Positions 11,230 to 22,201 of a DNA stretch of 64,000 bases are shown one piece after another (the stretch's first letter is position 1; every line of letters starts with the position of its first letter). This DNA is from Capsicum annuum (lineage: Eukaryota > Streptophyta > Magnoliopsida > Solanales > Solanaceae). The position numbers and the translations under genes were made by a program. The notes beneath the pieces were generated by a model, which did no database searches, was not told the origin of the DNA, and saw only the letters and a program-made list of their open reading frames with translations. The stretch spans positions 94,379,163-94,443,162 of the forward strand of contig NC_061120.1 of NCBI RefSeq assembly GCF_002878395.1, given 5' to 3'.

Positions 11230-13869
11230 TTACACGCTCTCATCCAACACAGGGAACAAGTATTGATACTTGGCCTTAATATCTTTGTCATCTTTCTATG
11301 TATCTATTTCTACCTTTTTATTTATCCAAAGAACCATCACTGAGGCTACATCTTGGGTACTCAACCCACGAACTTGCCTATTAATTATTTCAATCAGGAC
11401 GTCCTCATTAGATAAGAGAAATCTGAAACAAACATCCTCAACGGGCACTATCAAAGAAGGATCACCCATACAATTTTTTAGTATAGGCACATAAGAAATA
11501 GGAAAGATCGAAGCTATACTTATAGTAAACTCTAACTCGTACGTGTCATTCTCAAACTTCCTAAAAATCTGATATAGACTAAAATAATTGTTACTGAGCT
11601 TCCCATTCTTCAAAAACCACATGACTTCCTTTATAGGACAAACCTTAAATAATACCCAATTATTTACTTCAAACTCTAAATCCCTCTTCCTCACATTTGT
11701 ATAAAACTTTGGGAGACTCTAATAGTCTTAAGTCTGTCAATAATCACATTTACCTTATCTAAGACATGGTGAACCAAATTAGGACCAAACATCCTAGTCT
11801 TATCTCCTTCAAACCACCCAATAAGAAACCTACACCTATTACCATGAACAACCTAAAAAAGATCCATTTGACTACTAGAATGGTAACTAGTATTTTAAGC
11901 GAACTCAATAAGAGGTAACTGATAAAACCAATTCCATTTAAATTCAATCAGACAGGCCCTTAGCATATCCTCCAAAGTTTGAATATGACGCTCCACTTTC
12001 CCATCTATGTAAGGCTGAAAAGTGGTCCAAAGGTTCACCTGTGTACCAATACCTTTTTAAAATGAACATTAGAAGTGAAAAGAAAACAACATTGTTAGGG
12101 CTTAAAAATAGACATTGGCACACCATGCAACTTCAAAATATCCTGAATGAACAACTTAGCATAATCCTCTCCTGAGTAGTTAATACTCACAAGCAAAAAG
12201 TGAGCACCACCACTTCTTGAGGTTCAATTCCTTCAGTGTAAACACATATTGTAAATTCATATTGTCTGAATAAATATACAGATGTACTCGATATAGGTAA
12301 TGACATCAAACATTAAATGAAAAAACCATAGCCACCAACTCTACATCATGATCGGATTATTCCTCTCATGAACCTTAAGCTGACTAGAAGCACCGGCTAC
12401 TACCTTACCATACTACATCAGAAAACAACCTAGACCCATACGGGATACATCACAATAGATAAATAAACTATATATACCTTCCAATAGGGCCAAAACTTAG
12501 CCCAAAAGTCAAATTATCCTTAACCTTCTCAAAACTATCCTAACAAGCATCATACAAAAAAAATAACATTTTTTTGAGTCAACCTTGTTAACGGTCTAGA
12601 AATAGAGGAGAAACTCTCAACAAAGCTCTTATAATACGCAACAAAACACAAGACACTCCAAATGTCGATTGAAGTCATGGTTCTATTCCATTTTGTAACT
12701 GCCTCAACTTTCTATGGATTCACCTTGATCCGCTCAGTAGAAACAACATGCCCCAGAAAGGTCACATTGCATAGACTAAAATAGCACATAGAAAATTTTA
12801 CATACTACTTATGGTCTTTAAGAGTCTGCAACATAATTTAGAGGTGATTGGCATGATTCTCCTCACTCTTAAAGTACACCAAGATATCATTAATGAATAC
12901 TAATAAAAAAATCTCAAAATTTCCTAAACACCCAATTCATAAGATCCATAAAAATAGCCAGTTCATTAGTCTACCAAAATAGTATAACCAAAAACTCATA
13001 ATGACCATACCAACATTAAAAAGCAGTGTTGGGAATAACAACCTTCATAATTTAAAACTGATGATATCCCAAATGGAGATCAATTTAAGAGAAACACCTA
13101 ACACTCTCAAGCTGGTAAAAAGGATCATCAATCCTAGAAAGAGGATATTTATTCTTTAGTTAACCTTATTCAGCTATCAGTAATATATAGACATCCAAAG
13201 AGACCTATATTTATTTCACACGAAAAGCATATGTGCACCATTCGGAGGAACACCAGGATAGATGAAACCCTTTTTAAGAAATTTTTTAACTGCTCCTTTA
13301 GCTCCTTTTGTTCTGTCAGAGCCATCATATAAGGAGGAATAGAAATGTAACGGGTATTCGGTATAAGATCAATGCCAAAGTCTATCTCTCTGTCTAGAGA
13401 AATCACCAAAAAATCATCAAGAAACACTTTACAAAATTCATTAACAACACTGACAAATTATAAGGAAGGACATTCAGAATTAGAATCTATAACCCAATCT
13501 AGATGATATATATACTCTTTGGAAATCAACTTTCGAGCACTAAGATAAGAAATAAACTCCCTTAGGGAATTAGGAACTCCCCTCCTATTCTAATACTGAG
13601 TCATTAGGAAAGTGTGAACTTATCCTTTAGGTCCTAGAATTTAAAGAAGCATAAGAAGAATAAATCTAATCCATCCCTATAATAACATCAAAATTCACCA
13701 TATCTAACTCTATTAAATCTACCAATGTCTCTCTATTAAATATATACACCACACATCCCCTATAGATTTTTCTAGCAAATATAGAATCACCCACTAGAGT
13801 GACAATAGAAAAAGGGTTGAAAATATATGTAGGACCAAAAGTAAAATAAGCAGCCACAAAAGAGGCCAC
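11230..13869 (-). pseudogene. Decayed pol of element B (protease to integrase C-end)
   Basis: From right to left on the - strand: protease remnant at 13,666-13,869 ('ETLVDLIELDMVNFDVIIGMD'-like linker that follows the catalytic site); RT N-terminal block at 13,170-13,427 ('REIDFGIDLIPNTR', 'IPPYMMALTEQKELKEQLKNFL'); scattered RT/RNase H/integrase pieces; integrase C-terminal and chromodomain-like region at 11,296-11,694 ('RDLEFEVNNWVLFKVCP', 'NCMGDPSLIVPVEDV', 'RQVRGLSTQDVASVMVLW'). Many stops and frameshifts separate these blocks. The order and strand agree with the LTR. The gene is non-functional. Confidence 0.7.
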
Positions 13870-13895
13870 ATAAGTTAGGGTTTAACTCAGATCAA

Positions 13896-16800
13896 TGTCA
13901 CAACCCAATTTATGTGTCATGATGGCACCTACAAAATCTCGCCAATAGGTAAGCCAATACCATAACCCGGATAGGAAAAATTTAATCAACAAAAGTTATA
14001 AATAAATATGGTTCTAATATAGATAAATAGTCAAACACTGATACTAATCCCATGACCTGGTAAAGTTAGTACAAGAGCATCTAGTACCAATAATAAAAGC
14101 AAATGATCTAAAAGTAGCCAATACATCTGCCTTAAAACAAAGGACTAAATAACAATAACATATATTGAAATAGGTGACTTGGACTTATAAAGTTCACCCT
14201 ATCTCTGAAATATTAACACCGTATGAACTCGAGTGAACAATGACAACTTGTACCCAAATCTACATAAAAAAGGTATAGAAATGTAATATGTGAGTACCAA
14301 AATAATAGGTAATCAGTGGGCATCATTGGCCGACTGAGCTATGTTATGATTTAAATATGGTATAATGCAAGATAATCATACTTAACTAATGGTACAGAAT
14401 TGAACATAAATCATCTCAATCATCACTAAACCTTATAAGTAATAAATAGTACAACATAACACATCAAAATATGTCATCACCGCCGTGCATAAGTAATAAA
14501 CAATTTAGAACCATAACACATTATAGAGTACAACCATAAGCAAACTCAAGTACAAAGTTGGTGCCCAATTGTTGCATACAATAAGAACCTCATCGCAGCA
14601 TCCTATACTACTAAAAAGTACACCAAGAGAAATATTAACAAGGCCTTTAACAAACAACACGTTGAAATTGCATATTTATTCATCCATATTCAACATTTCA
14701 TCACCAATAAAACATTGTATCAAACTCTCATAGTTACAATCATTAACCATATAACCATATTCAAAACTATTACTATCATTAGCCACTTAACATCAATACC
14801 CATTAACCACTATTTATTAGCTAAACAAGGATCATTAACTAGTTTATTAGATTCTTAGCCATCATATAATTATAGTCATTTATTAGATAACTATTCACCA
14901 CATAGCCATTTTTAAAGCAAGCATTCCTTAACTAACCATTATTTATCATAAGCATTCTTCACTATGTGAATCCTCATTTTACAACTAGCTTACTGCTTAC
15001 CAACTAGTCTTGATTAATCATTTAAACCATATCTATCATGAGTACTTAGTTATCATTAACCATTAACTGCACCACTTCTTATGCATTTAACTCTAGCGGA
15101 CATTCATCATCGTAATATCATATTCCATCCATATGACGCACATGGAAATACATATATATAAGCATAAAATTTCCATACTTATGGTTAGTCGAACATAAAT
15201 TGGTAAATGTTCATGTAGGTACATCAAATAATCATACTCCAGCCTTGACAACTTTATCAACATAGTCACCCTCCAGCCTTATCGCGTATTATCAATATCA
15301 TAACAATATCCTCCGACAATGTCATGTATCAATATTGTTATTATATCATCCTCTGGCCTTGTCGGGTATCAATATCATCATATCCCATTCAATGTAAAAA
15401 ATAAAGAGCAGGCCCCACAAGGGCTAAAGTAAAGAACAAGCCCCATGAGGGCTAAGGTTGAGAGACAAAAAAGGGGATGCAAGTAGAGCATACCTCTATA
15501 CTTCTACATTCATCATTAATTTCATATTATTAATTAGTGTGTATGTATATGTAACATGAATATTATAGGCTATGAGCCAATAATCTTGTGCATTAGACCA
15601 TGAGCATAACCATAAGCATTATCATGAGTAATGGCCTACAAGTAACCTACTCATTGTCCCACCATTAGAATAAAGAAATTTTATCATTATCCTAAACATT
15701 AGCAAATCAAAACCTTCATTAATAACATGGTCATGGGCCTCTTTAATAGAGTAAACAACAGAGCTTATTATTGCATCATCATTAATTCTAGTCAATTTGA
15801 CCATGAAATTAATTTTAATGGAATCACCATAGTTTACTACCAATGTTAGTCAACATGTTTCCAATGAAAAATTTCCTAGACATTTAGAAAGCCTCTATGG
15901 TATTCAAAGGAACTATATCAATTCAATCTGAAAATGGGTCAAAAACCCACTTCTAATTTCCCAAAATACATTCTAAGTTCAACTTCTTACCAGGACTAGG
16001 TTAAGGTATCTAAATCAACTCTTAGATATATAAAAAGCAACCATAGTCCTAACGTAAAGGTCATTCCCAAGCACTACACTTAACTAAACCATAGTAATTA
16101 AGGCAATTCCATTAATGTAAGAAACTAGGGTCATCTTACCAACAACATGAGCAATAAGGTCACTTTAATCTAACTAGAGTAACTAACATACTCATTTTAT
16201 CCATGAGACATGAAGTCAAATTCACAATGGTTTAAACCTACAAGCCAAGCATTCAAACCTATGATTTCAAATGACATAAATGATGCAACTAAACACAAGA
16301 CTTACCATTTATTAAACCAACACCTAAAATCCCTCCCAATCTAATAAGATATTACGATTGTACTATAACATAGCTTAATCTAACAAGGAATAAGCCTAAC
16401 CTACATAAAATCAATAGAAAGCTCACAAACCACTAAATCTTGATTTTTTTCCTTTCGAGAAGCTTTATCAATGTACCAAGATATCAAAAACACATTCTAC
16501 ACATAATTATGAGAATACCAATACCTCAATTATACCATTGTGCTTTGGGTCCAAAAACAACACCAAAACCCTAAGTGGGTCCTACTTATACAAAACAAAT
16601 TTTTATGTCAATCCAAAGTTCATACACCATCAAGGAATCATAACCTTAATGAAATAGGTAAAACTTAAGATTATTTGGGATAAACCCAACCCCTCGAGCT
16701 ATTTGGGGTTTTGTTCTTGAATTCATGAAATTGAATCATGAATTTTAAGGATTCTTGCCTTAAATCTGATGTTAACCCTGAAAATTTATGTTAATCAAGC

Positions 16801-17447
16801 TCTCAAGTCACACCCAAGACTCCCTTTAAGGTTATCATACCATCTTAGGGTTTGTAGGTCTCAAAGTTGATTGGGAAATGCCCAAAATGCAGCTTACGAG
16901 GTCCATAAATACTCACATAGGGTCAAGAGATATTTATATCTCACTCCTTAGACCATAATCTCCATTGAGCCATCGCCATAGCCCTATTGAGATCACCATG
17001 GTATGATCATATGGTCCTTGTGCGATCTCAATGCACTAGCACTAGTAAAAATGGAAAATTTCCAAGTTTTAAACAATGCCTCGCTATTCCTTTAGAATAT
17101 GATATATACAAATGAATAATATAACCACACTAAGTATGACATTTCAGATGCGTTGGAAAACTTTGATTTTACATCTGAGGTCATTAGAGAAAATATGGTT
17201 CCCACCCCAAAACTTCTAATATTCCAATTTTTCAACCAATTGGTCGAAATGAGCTATGGAACATTAGGACCCAAATCAATGGTCTACCTGACAAAAAATT
17301 TATATTCCAAAGAGATATTAGTGCAGACAAATTCATTTTTGAGATTATTTTACTGATGTTTTTGTCTAGTGGTCATTTGGAACCAGCGAAGAATTCTATA
17401 TATGGAATAGTCTCTAAATACTAAATGTACTGCTTGGTAACCAAACT
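13896..17447 (-). repeat. 3' LTR of element C, main segment
   Basis: This begins TGTCACAACCC and runs to the point where D was inserted (target copy AAACT at 17,443-17,447). The last ~100 bp of the LTR resume at 24,858. Internal landmarks shared with the right LTR and with G at 56-62 kb include the 'gccccAtgAGGGCTAAAG'-type repeats (15,410-15,450) and the 'cattcttcacTatGTGAATCC' block (14,950). No gene lies in it. The ORFs at 15,622-15,843 and 17,153-17,356 are chance. Confidence 0.85.
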
Positions 17448-18798
17448 TGTAACGCAATGATTGACTGAACCGAAATGCTACACAATGCCCATGACCCCGA
17501 AGGACCACAATCTAACCCATGACTGGTATCTGTACCTAAACACTACATAATATTCTGTATAAATAAGGAAATATGTATTGAAAGGCCATAAGGTTCAAAC
17601 TGGATAAACATCTGATAAAACAATGTCTAAAGTAGTATAACAATACCAAATCAAATATGAAATAACCGTCTGACAAACTATAGTCTGCAAGCCTCTAAAC
17701 TGTTTGAATAAGGAGTTGATGGGAAATGTCCCTAAATAATTCTGACTACTAAAATAAACTAAAAACATAAATAGCAATGTGATCATCATGTCCTTGAAGG
17801 ATAGGACTCATTTCTAACTCTGATCATTGAACTGTGATGCTACTGGTTCTCTGGAGCTTGTGCTTCTAACCTATTGTATAAGACACCATAGCACCAATGT
17901 ATTAGTACTTTAACTATATTGGTATGCAAGTTAGGTAGCCTATATGTAGGGGTTTGAATGAATGAATAATGCTAAATGACTAACTTACATAAATGTTAGA
18001 ATACATACATAACTACGCAATTGTAACTAAGATCATGATAGAACTTTACTGAGTTCTGGCTACTGAGTATACTAATATAGACATATGAGTCACTGATGAG
18101 TGAGAAAGACTGATACTGTATTACTGAATACTAAGTGACTAATACTATGTTACTGATACATGAATTACTGTGTCTGATAGTTCTAATTTGACAGTGAATT
18201 CCCTTCGAATAGAACCTTCTACGAAAACCCTAGGGCTTCTTCTTATGAGTTTTTGAGAGTAATTGAGTATAAGTTGCTGAATTATGGACAAATCTCGTGT
18301 TATATGGCTTATATAGGGTTGGAAATTGACCATTTCAACCCTAAGACACATATTTAATTACTGAGAAAATTTCTCAATTTTGCATCCTTGTCGCGACGCG
18401 CCACTATCACGCCAAGTCACTGGACCTGGACAATTGAGAATCTGCATACTGGCACAATGCGGAGCAATCACGTTGTCACCTTATTTTAGACTTGGAAGTT
18501 TGGCTTATAGCGCCACTATCGTGGAGCAACACTAGAAATTTTCAATTGCCATTTGAGTTATCTTCGCGACATACTGAAGGCTGAGGTGATACAATGTCTT
18601 ACTAAAAGGCTCTAACTCTTCGCCCGAGTGTCAGATTTGGGAGACTTCGGTATCGATGGGAAGCTTATTCAATTTCCCACATGATAGGAAGTGAAAAATT
18701 ATGGAAATACAACATGTACAAGAACAAATTGTTATTTCTAAGCAAGTTCTAACATCTTTGAGATGATTTTCAAGATAATAAAAAGCACGGGTATTACA
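17448..18798 (-). repeat. 3' LTR of element D (1.35 kb, internally deleted)
   Basis: The left end TGTAACG aligns with TGTAGCACC of the partner; the right end is GGGTATTACA. Against the 2.65-kb partner it lacks about 1.5 kb (partner about 22,796-24,293), while the partner lacks about 190 bp present here (about 17,920-18,075). So both LTRs have suffered deletions since insertion. Confidence 0.8.
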
Positions 18799-18812
18799 AT
18801 ATCTCCTAATTA
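18799..18812 (-). other. Polypurine tract of element D
   Basis: On the - strand the sequence reads TTAGGAGATAT before TGTAATACCC. The equivalent in element E is AAGGGGGAGATAT. The tract here is weakened by two or three substitutions. Confidence 0.6.
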
Positions 18813-19199
18813 AGAACATTCGTCCTCGAATGAGACTGACTGAGAGGGGAAATAATAAACTAAACATGAACTGAATATGAGTAACTGGAACATGATCTTA
18901 TAACGAACGTGACTGGAAAGCTGAACATAACATACTGAACATGCACATCTGATGCATGCGTAACTGTTTCATAAATGCTTAACTGAAAGTTCTAAAGAAC
19001 TAAGTTTTCTCACAATGAGAATGTATATCTGATGCATAACTATATAAATGATCTGATACATAAATGCATGACTGAATATGTGGTGGTACTTGATACCAAG
19101 ATTATAATGGTATACTAAGTTAGTGATGCACACTAATCATGAAACTGAGTAATCTTAAGGAGAACTGTTACCTTGAGCTTGATCTGAGTTAGCGGGGAA

Positions 19200-19649
19200 G
19201 AGGTGAGGATACGTGGTATGCATATGTTCTTCTGCTTCCTAAGTAGCTCCCTTGACGATCTGATTTATCCAATGAACTTTAACTAGAGGGACTTTTTTGT
19301 TCCTCAATCTACGAATATGATATTCTAGGATTTCAACTGAAATCTCTTCATAAGAAAGGCTGTTCTGAACATCGATGCTTTGAATAGGGACTACGAATGA
19401 TGGGTCACCTATGCACTTTTTGAGCATAGAGACATCAAAGACTGGATGAATTGAGGCTAGATCTGAAGGCAATTTGAGCTCATAAGCTATACTGCCAAAA
19501 TGACTGAGAATATTGAAGGGATCGACATATCGAGGACTAAGAACATAATTGAGTATGGTCGGATATGTTACATACGAACTGGACATCATGAACGGAACTG
19601 AGCCTTTGAATAATTGGCCTAAAGCTAAGTTTAGGACTTTGAGGGTCAA
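19200..19649 (-). pseudogene. Integrase C-terminal tail and chromodomain of element D
   Basis: An open frame of 137 codons with 'SPRYVDPFNILSHFG', 'ELKLPSDLASIHPVFDVSML', 'KKCIGDPSFVVPI', 'SYEEISVEILEYHIRRLRNK' and 'VPLVKVHWINQ'. This is the GPY/F-like end of a chromovirus integrase followed by the chromodomain-like tail. It matches element E at 36,148-36,447 almost block by block. It is the only pol segment left in D and is unusually free of stops for this window. The start codon given by the frame is not meaningful, because the ORF is the tail of a lost polyprotein. Confidence 0.75.
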
Positions 19650-22087
19650 CTTACGAGTACCCTCTAGTCTAAACTAGATTCTTTTTGAGAAGAACGAATG
19701 AGATGTTCATGTCATGAATGTTTTAGGGTTTATAGTGTATCTTCCTTTGGGATTCTAGGTTCTTTGAGAAATACTGGCTTGGCTGAGATGCTGAGAAAAA
19801 CTGAGGTGATTTTCAACTCACCTAGGAACTTTGCCGTAACTAATTATCTGAGATCTAAGACTGAGGCATGATATATGAACTAAGCTGAGCTTGCTCCTGT
19901 CTGATTGGTTTATCTTAGAATGATTACATCCTTTCATAATATTTTAGCTAGAGCACATAACTTGGGATATGGAAATAAAACTGTATGAATTTGTTTGTAT
20001 AAGACAGCTGAGTAAGAAGACCATAACTTGATTGAGATTTGGTAAGATGAGTTGAGTCCTACTAACACCATTTAAGATGAAATGACTTAGCCTCTTGCAC
20101 TGCAACTAAGACTACTAAAAAGATTCATGAGGTGCTGAATATGAATGCATAAATATACTGAGTTATCTGATTAACTAGATAACTGATAGCTGAATACTGG
20201 GTATGAGAGACTATTTTGTACTTAGTCTGAATAACTGGACTAAGGCTATAAAACATTATCCGTAGGAGATAATGATTAACTAGATACCATAAGGTAACTG
20301 GGCATGGATTTATGAAAAATTTATTACCTCAAGAATGCTAGGCTATACGTCTAATATGATTGGGAATATTTCATAAATTGAGGTATTGAGGTACTAATGA
20401 CTAAGTAATCGATAACTATAACATTGTCAAGCTATCCTGAAACTAGACAGAATTTCTCATAACTGACGTTTAGACTGGTGCTGAGGTATTTTATTTTGGG
20501 ACTGAATGCTGATTACTGAAACTGAACACTGAATCTATAACTGAGATGGTAATTGAATTTGGATGTATGCATGATGAAGACTTATATAGATCAAGGATCT
20601 GAATGTATACTCACACATTATACTTTTCCCCAATTTATAAATGCAATCTCTTGCTAACCACTTACTTGCACGCTACTACAACATTCAAGACTATTATCAT
20701 TACTGCACCTTCGTGTAAAGTAAGCATGCAGCATGCAAAAATCTTCTCTTAACATGAATCATTTACTCTCTATCTTTTAAGTAACTGGTAATTACTACAC
20801 TATTTTCACAGAGAGAGCTCATTGAAGGGTTAAATTAGGAGGACCTGAAGTATGAATGGCACTTGAACTAAAGCCTAAGGAATAGTATATCAATAACATA
20901 GGTTCATCAAAGTGGTTTGAACTAAGGATATACATGACATATCTGTGTTTGGCTGCTCTCTAGAATTAGAGCATGAGTCATGTGGACTGAGCATACTGTA
21001 AAGCATGACAAGAGTATGTAGATCACGATTTGCATGACCTAAGTCAAAAATTTCTGAATTTGTGAGACATGATTCATAACACTGAAGGAGATGGAACTGA
21101 ACTCCTTATGCTGGGAACAGAAAGCACACATAATACATGGAAAGTGTGTGAACGTAGGTTGTGTTCATGGAAGTAATTCTTACTATAGGGTAAACCGGGA
21201 CCCCTTATACTAGGAATGAAAATCGTACATGATTTATGAAAAAATGCATGAGCATGATTCATGACCATAGAGTTTACATCAAGGCCTGAGTGGATTTTGT
21301 GATAGATGAAGTGCAAAACTCTACACTAAGATAAGGATAGGTCAGGCATCATCTTCCCATACTGCTTTTTATACATACTGGCACTACTATTGGAATTTGG
21401 GAGCCTGAAATGGGTCACTCGATCTATCATCTCCCGCTTCGCTTTAAGCCTTCATCATAAGTCTGTAAATACTTTGCTAAACTCTGAACTAAACCACAAT
21501 CATCGTCATATACTCACACTCTGATCGACACATGCTTGCCATACTAAATACATCATCTAGTTCTATTTCTTTATATACTACTAATATCAACTCCATACCT
21601 TCAAGCCTAATGTCATGTCAATAAACCTAAATTCATTCTTGCACTATTCAATCCTACCGATTCACTTTGGTACAACTATCCACATTAATACATAATATGT
21701 TCAACCTGGTTCATGTTATCCCAACTCTACTACTGCTAAACTCCTGAGTTCATACTTCTAACTCTAGGTCATATGCTATCATAAAATTTAGAGAAGGGAT
21801 CTGATGAAATATGAGATCTCATGATTATGATTAACATTTTTACAACTCTCGAACATAACTGAAATGATGGGATACTTTCGAGCTTGTAGGTAATCCCATA
21901 ACTGATTGTAGAGTCTATTTGAGAAAGACCTATAACTAGGACTCGAGCTTCACTACTTCTGTTACCTTAAAATTAATATAAAGTTGACATGCATGAATCA
22001 TGATGAGAATCTACAAGAGTTTCTTAATGAGCTTTTCTATAGCATGATCTGAGACATGAAAGAAGGGAAACTATTACTAAAACATCG
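19650..22087 (-). other. Non-coding CTGA-rich filler of element D
   Basis: About 2.4 kb occupies the place of gag to integrase. It holds no recognisable domain on either strand. It is rich in CTGA/ACTGA words, like the LTRs of D. It contains an imperfect duplication of about 95 bp near 21,093 and 21,188 (both starting with a C(T/C)CCTTAT(G/A)CT(G/A)GG phrase). The ORF at 21,074-21,316 spans that duplication and looks accidental. Element E has no equivalent, so the segment was acquired or has decayed beyond recognition. Confidence 0.6.
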
Positions 22088-22185
22088 CACAACCTCCTGC
22101 ATATAAGTATGGTGCACAACACACGCATTTACAAGACTCTACTAGACACATCTTTCAGAATTCCTAGGATACTACTCAACCTTAG

Positions 22186-22197
22186 GCTTTGATACCA
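22186..22197 (-). other. Primer-binding site of element D
   Basis: The - strand reads TGGTATCAAAGC, 11 of 12 matches to the initiator-Met tRNA complement, 4 nt from the LTR edge at 22,202. It is the best-preserved primer site in the window. Confidence 0.85.
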
Positions 22198-22201
22198 AGT
22201 T

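Larger units (their letters stand above)
9298..13895 (-). mobile_element. Gypsy element B, 3' part (3' LTR plus pol)
   Basis: A - strand Ty3/gypsy retrotransposon of which the 3' LTR (9298-11101), polypurine tract and a decayed pol up to the protease remain. The left end is flanked by GAGCT (9293-9297), the expected 5-bp target copy. The mate cannot be found because the right half is cut off by element C at 13,896. The gag and 5' LTR of B should lie beyond the right end of C, but C itself is truncated at about 52.6 kb. A diverged LTR of the same general type starts there, yet it is too different to be called the partner. Confidence 0.75.

Noticed and set aside
14461..15460. Repeated 'ATCATCATATC / CTCC(A/G)GCCTT' words that look a little like a spaced repeat array
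   Set aside because: Spacing and sequence are irregular and match known LTR internal repeats present in three copies of this LTR type; not a CRISPR array, which would also be out of place in plant nuclear DNA.
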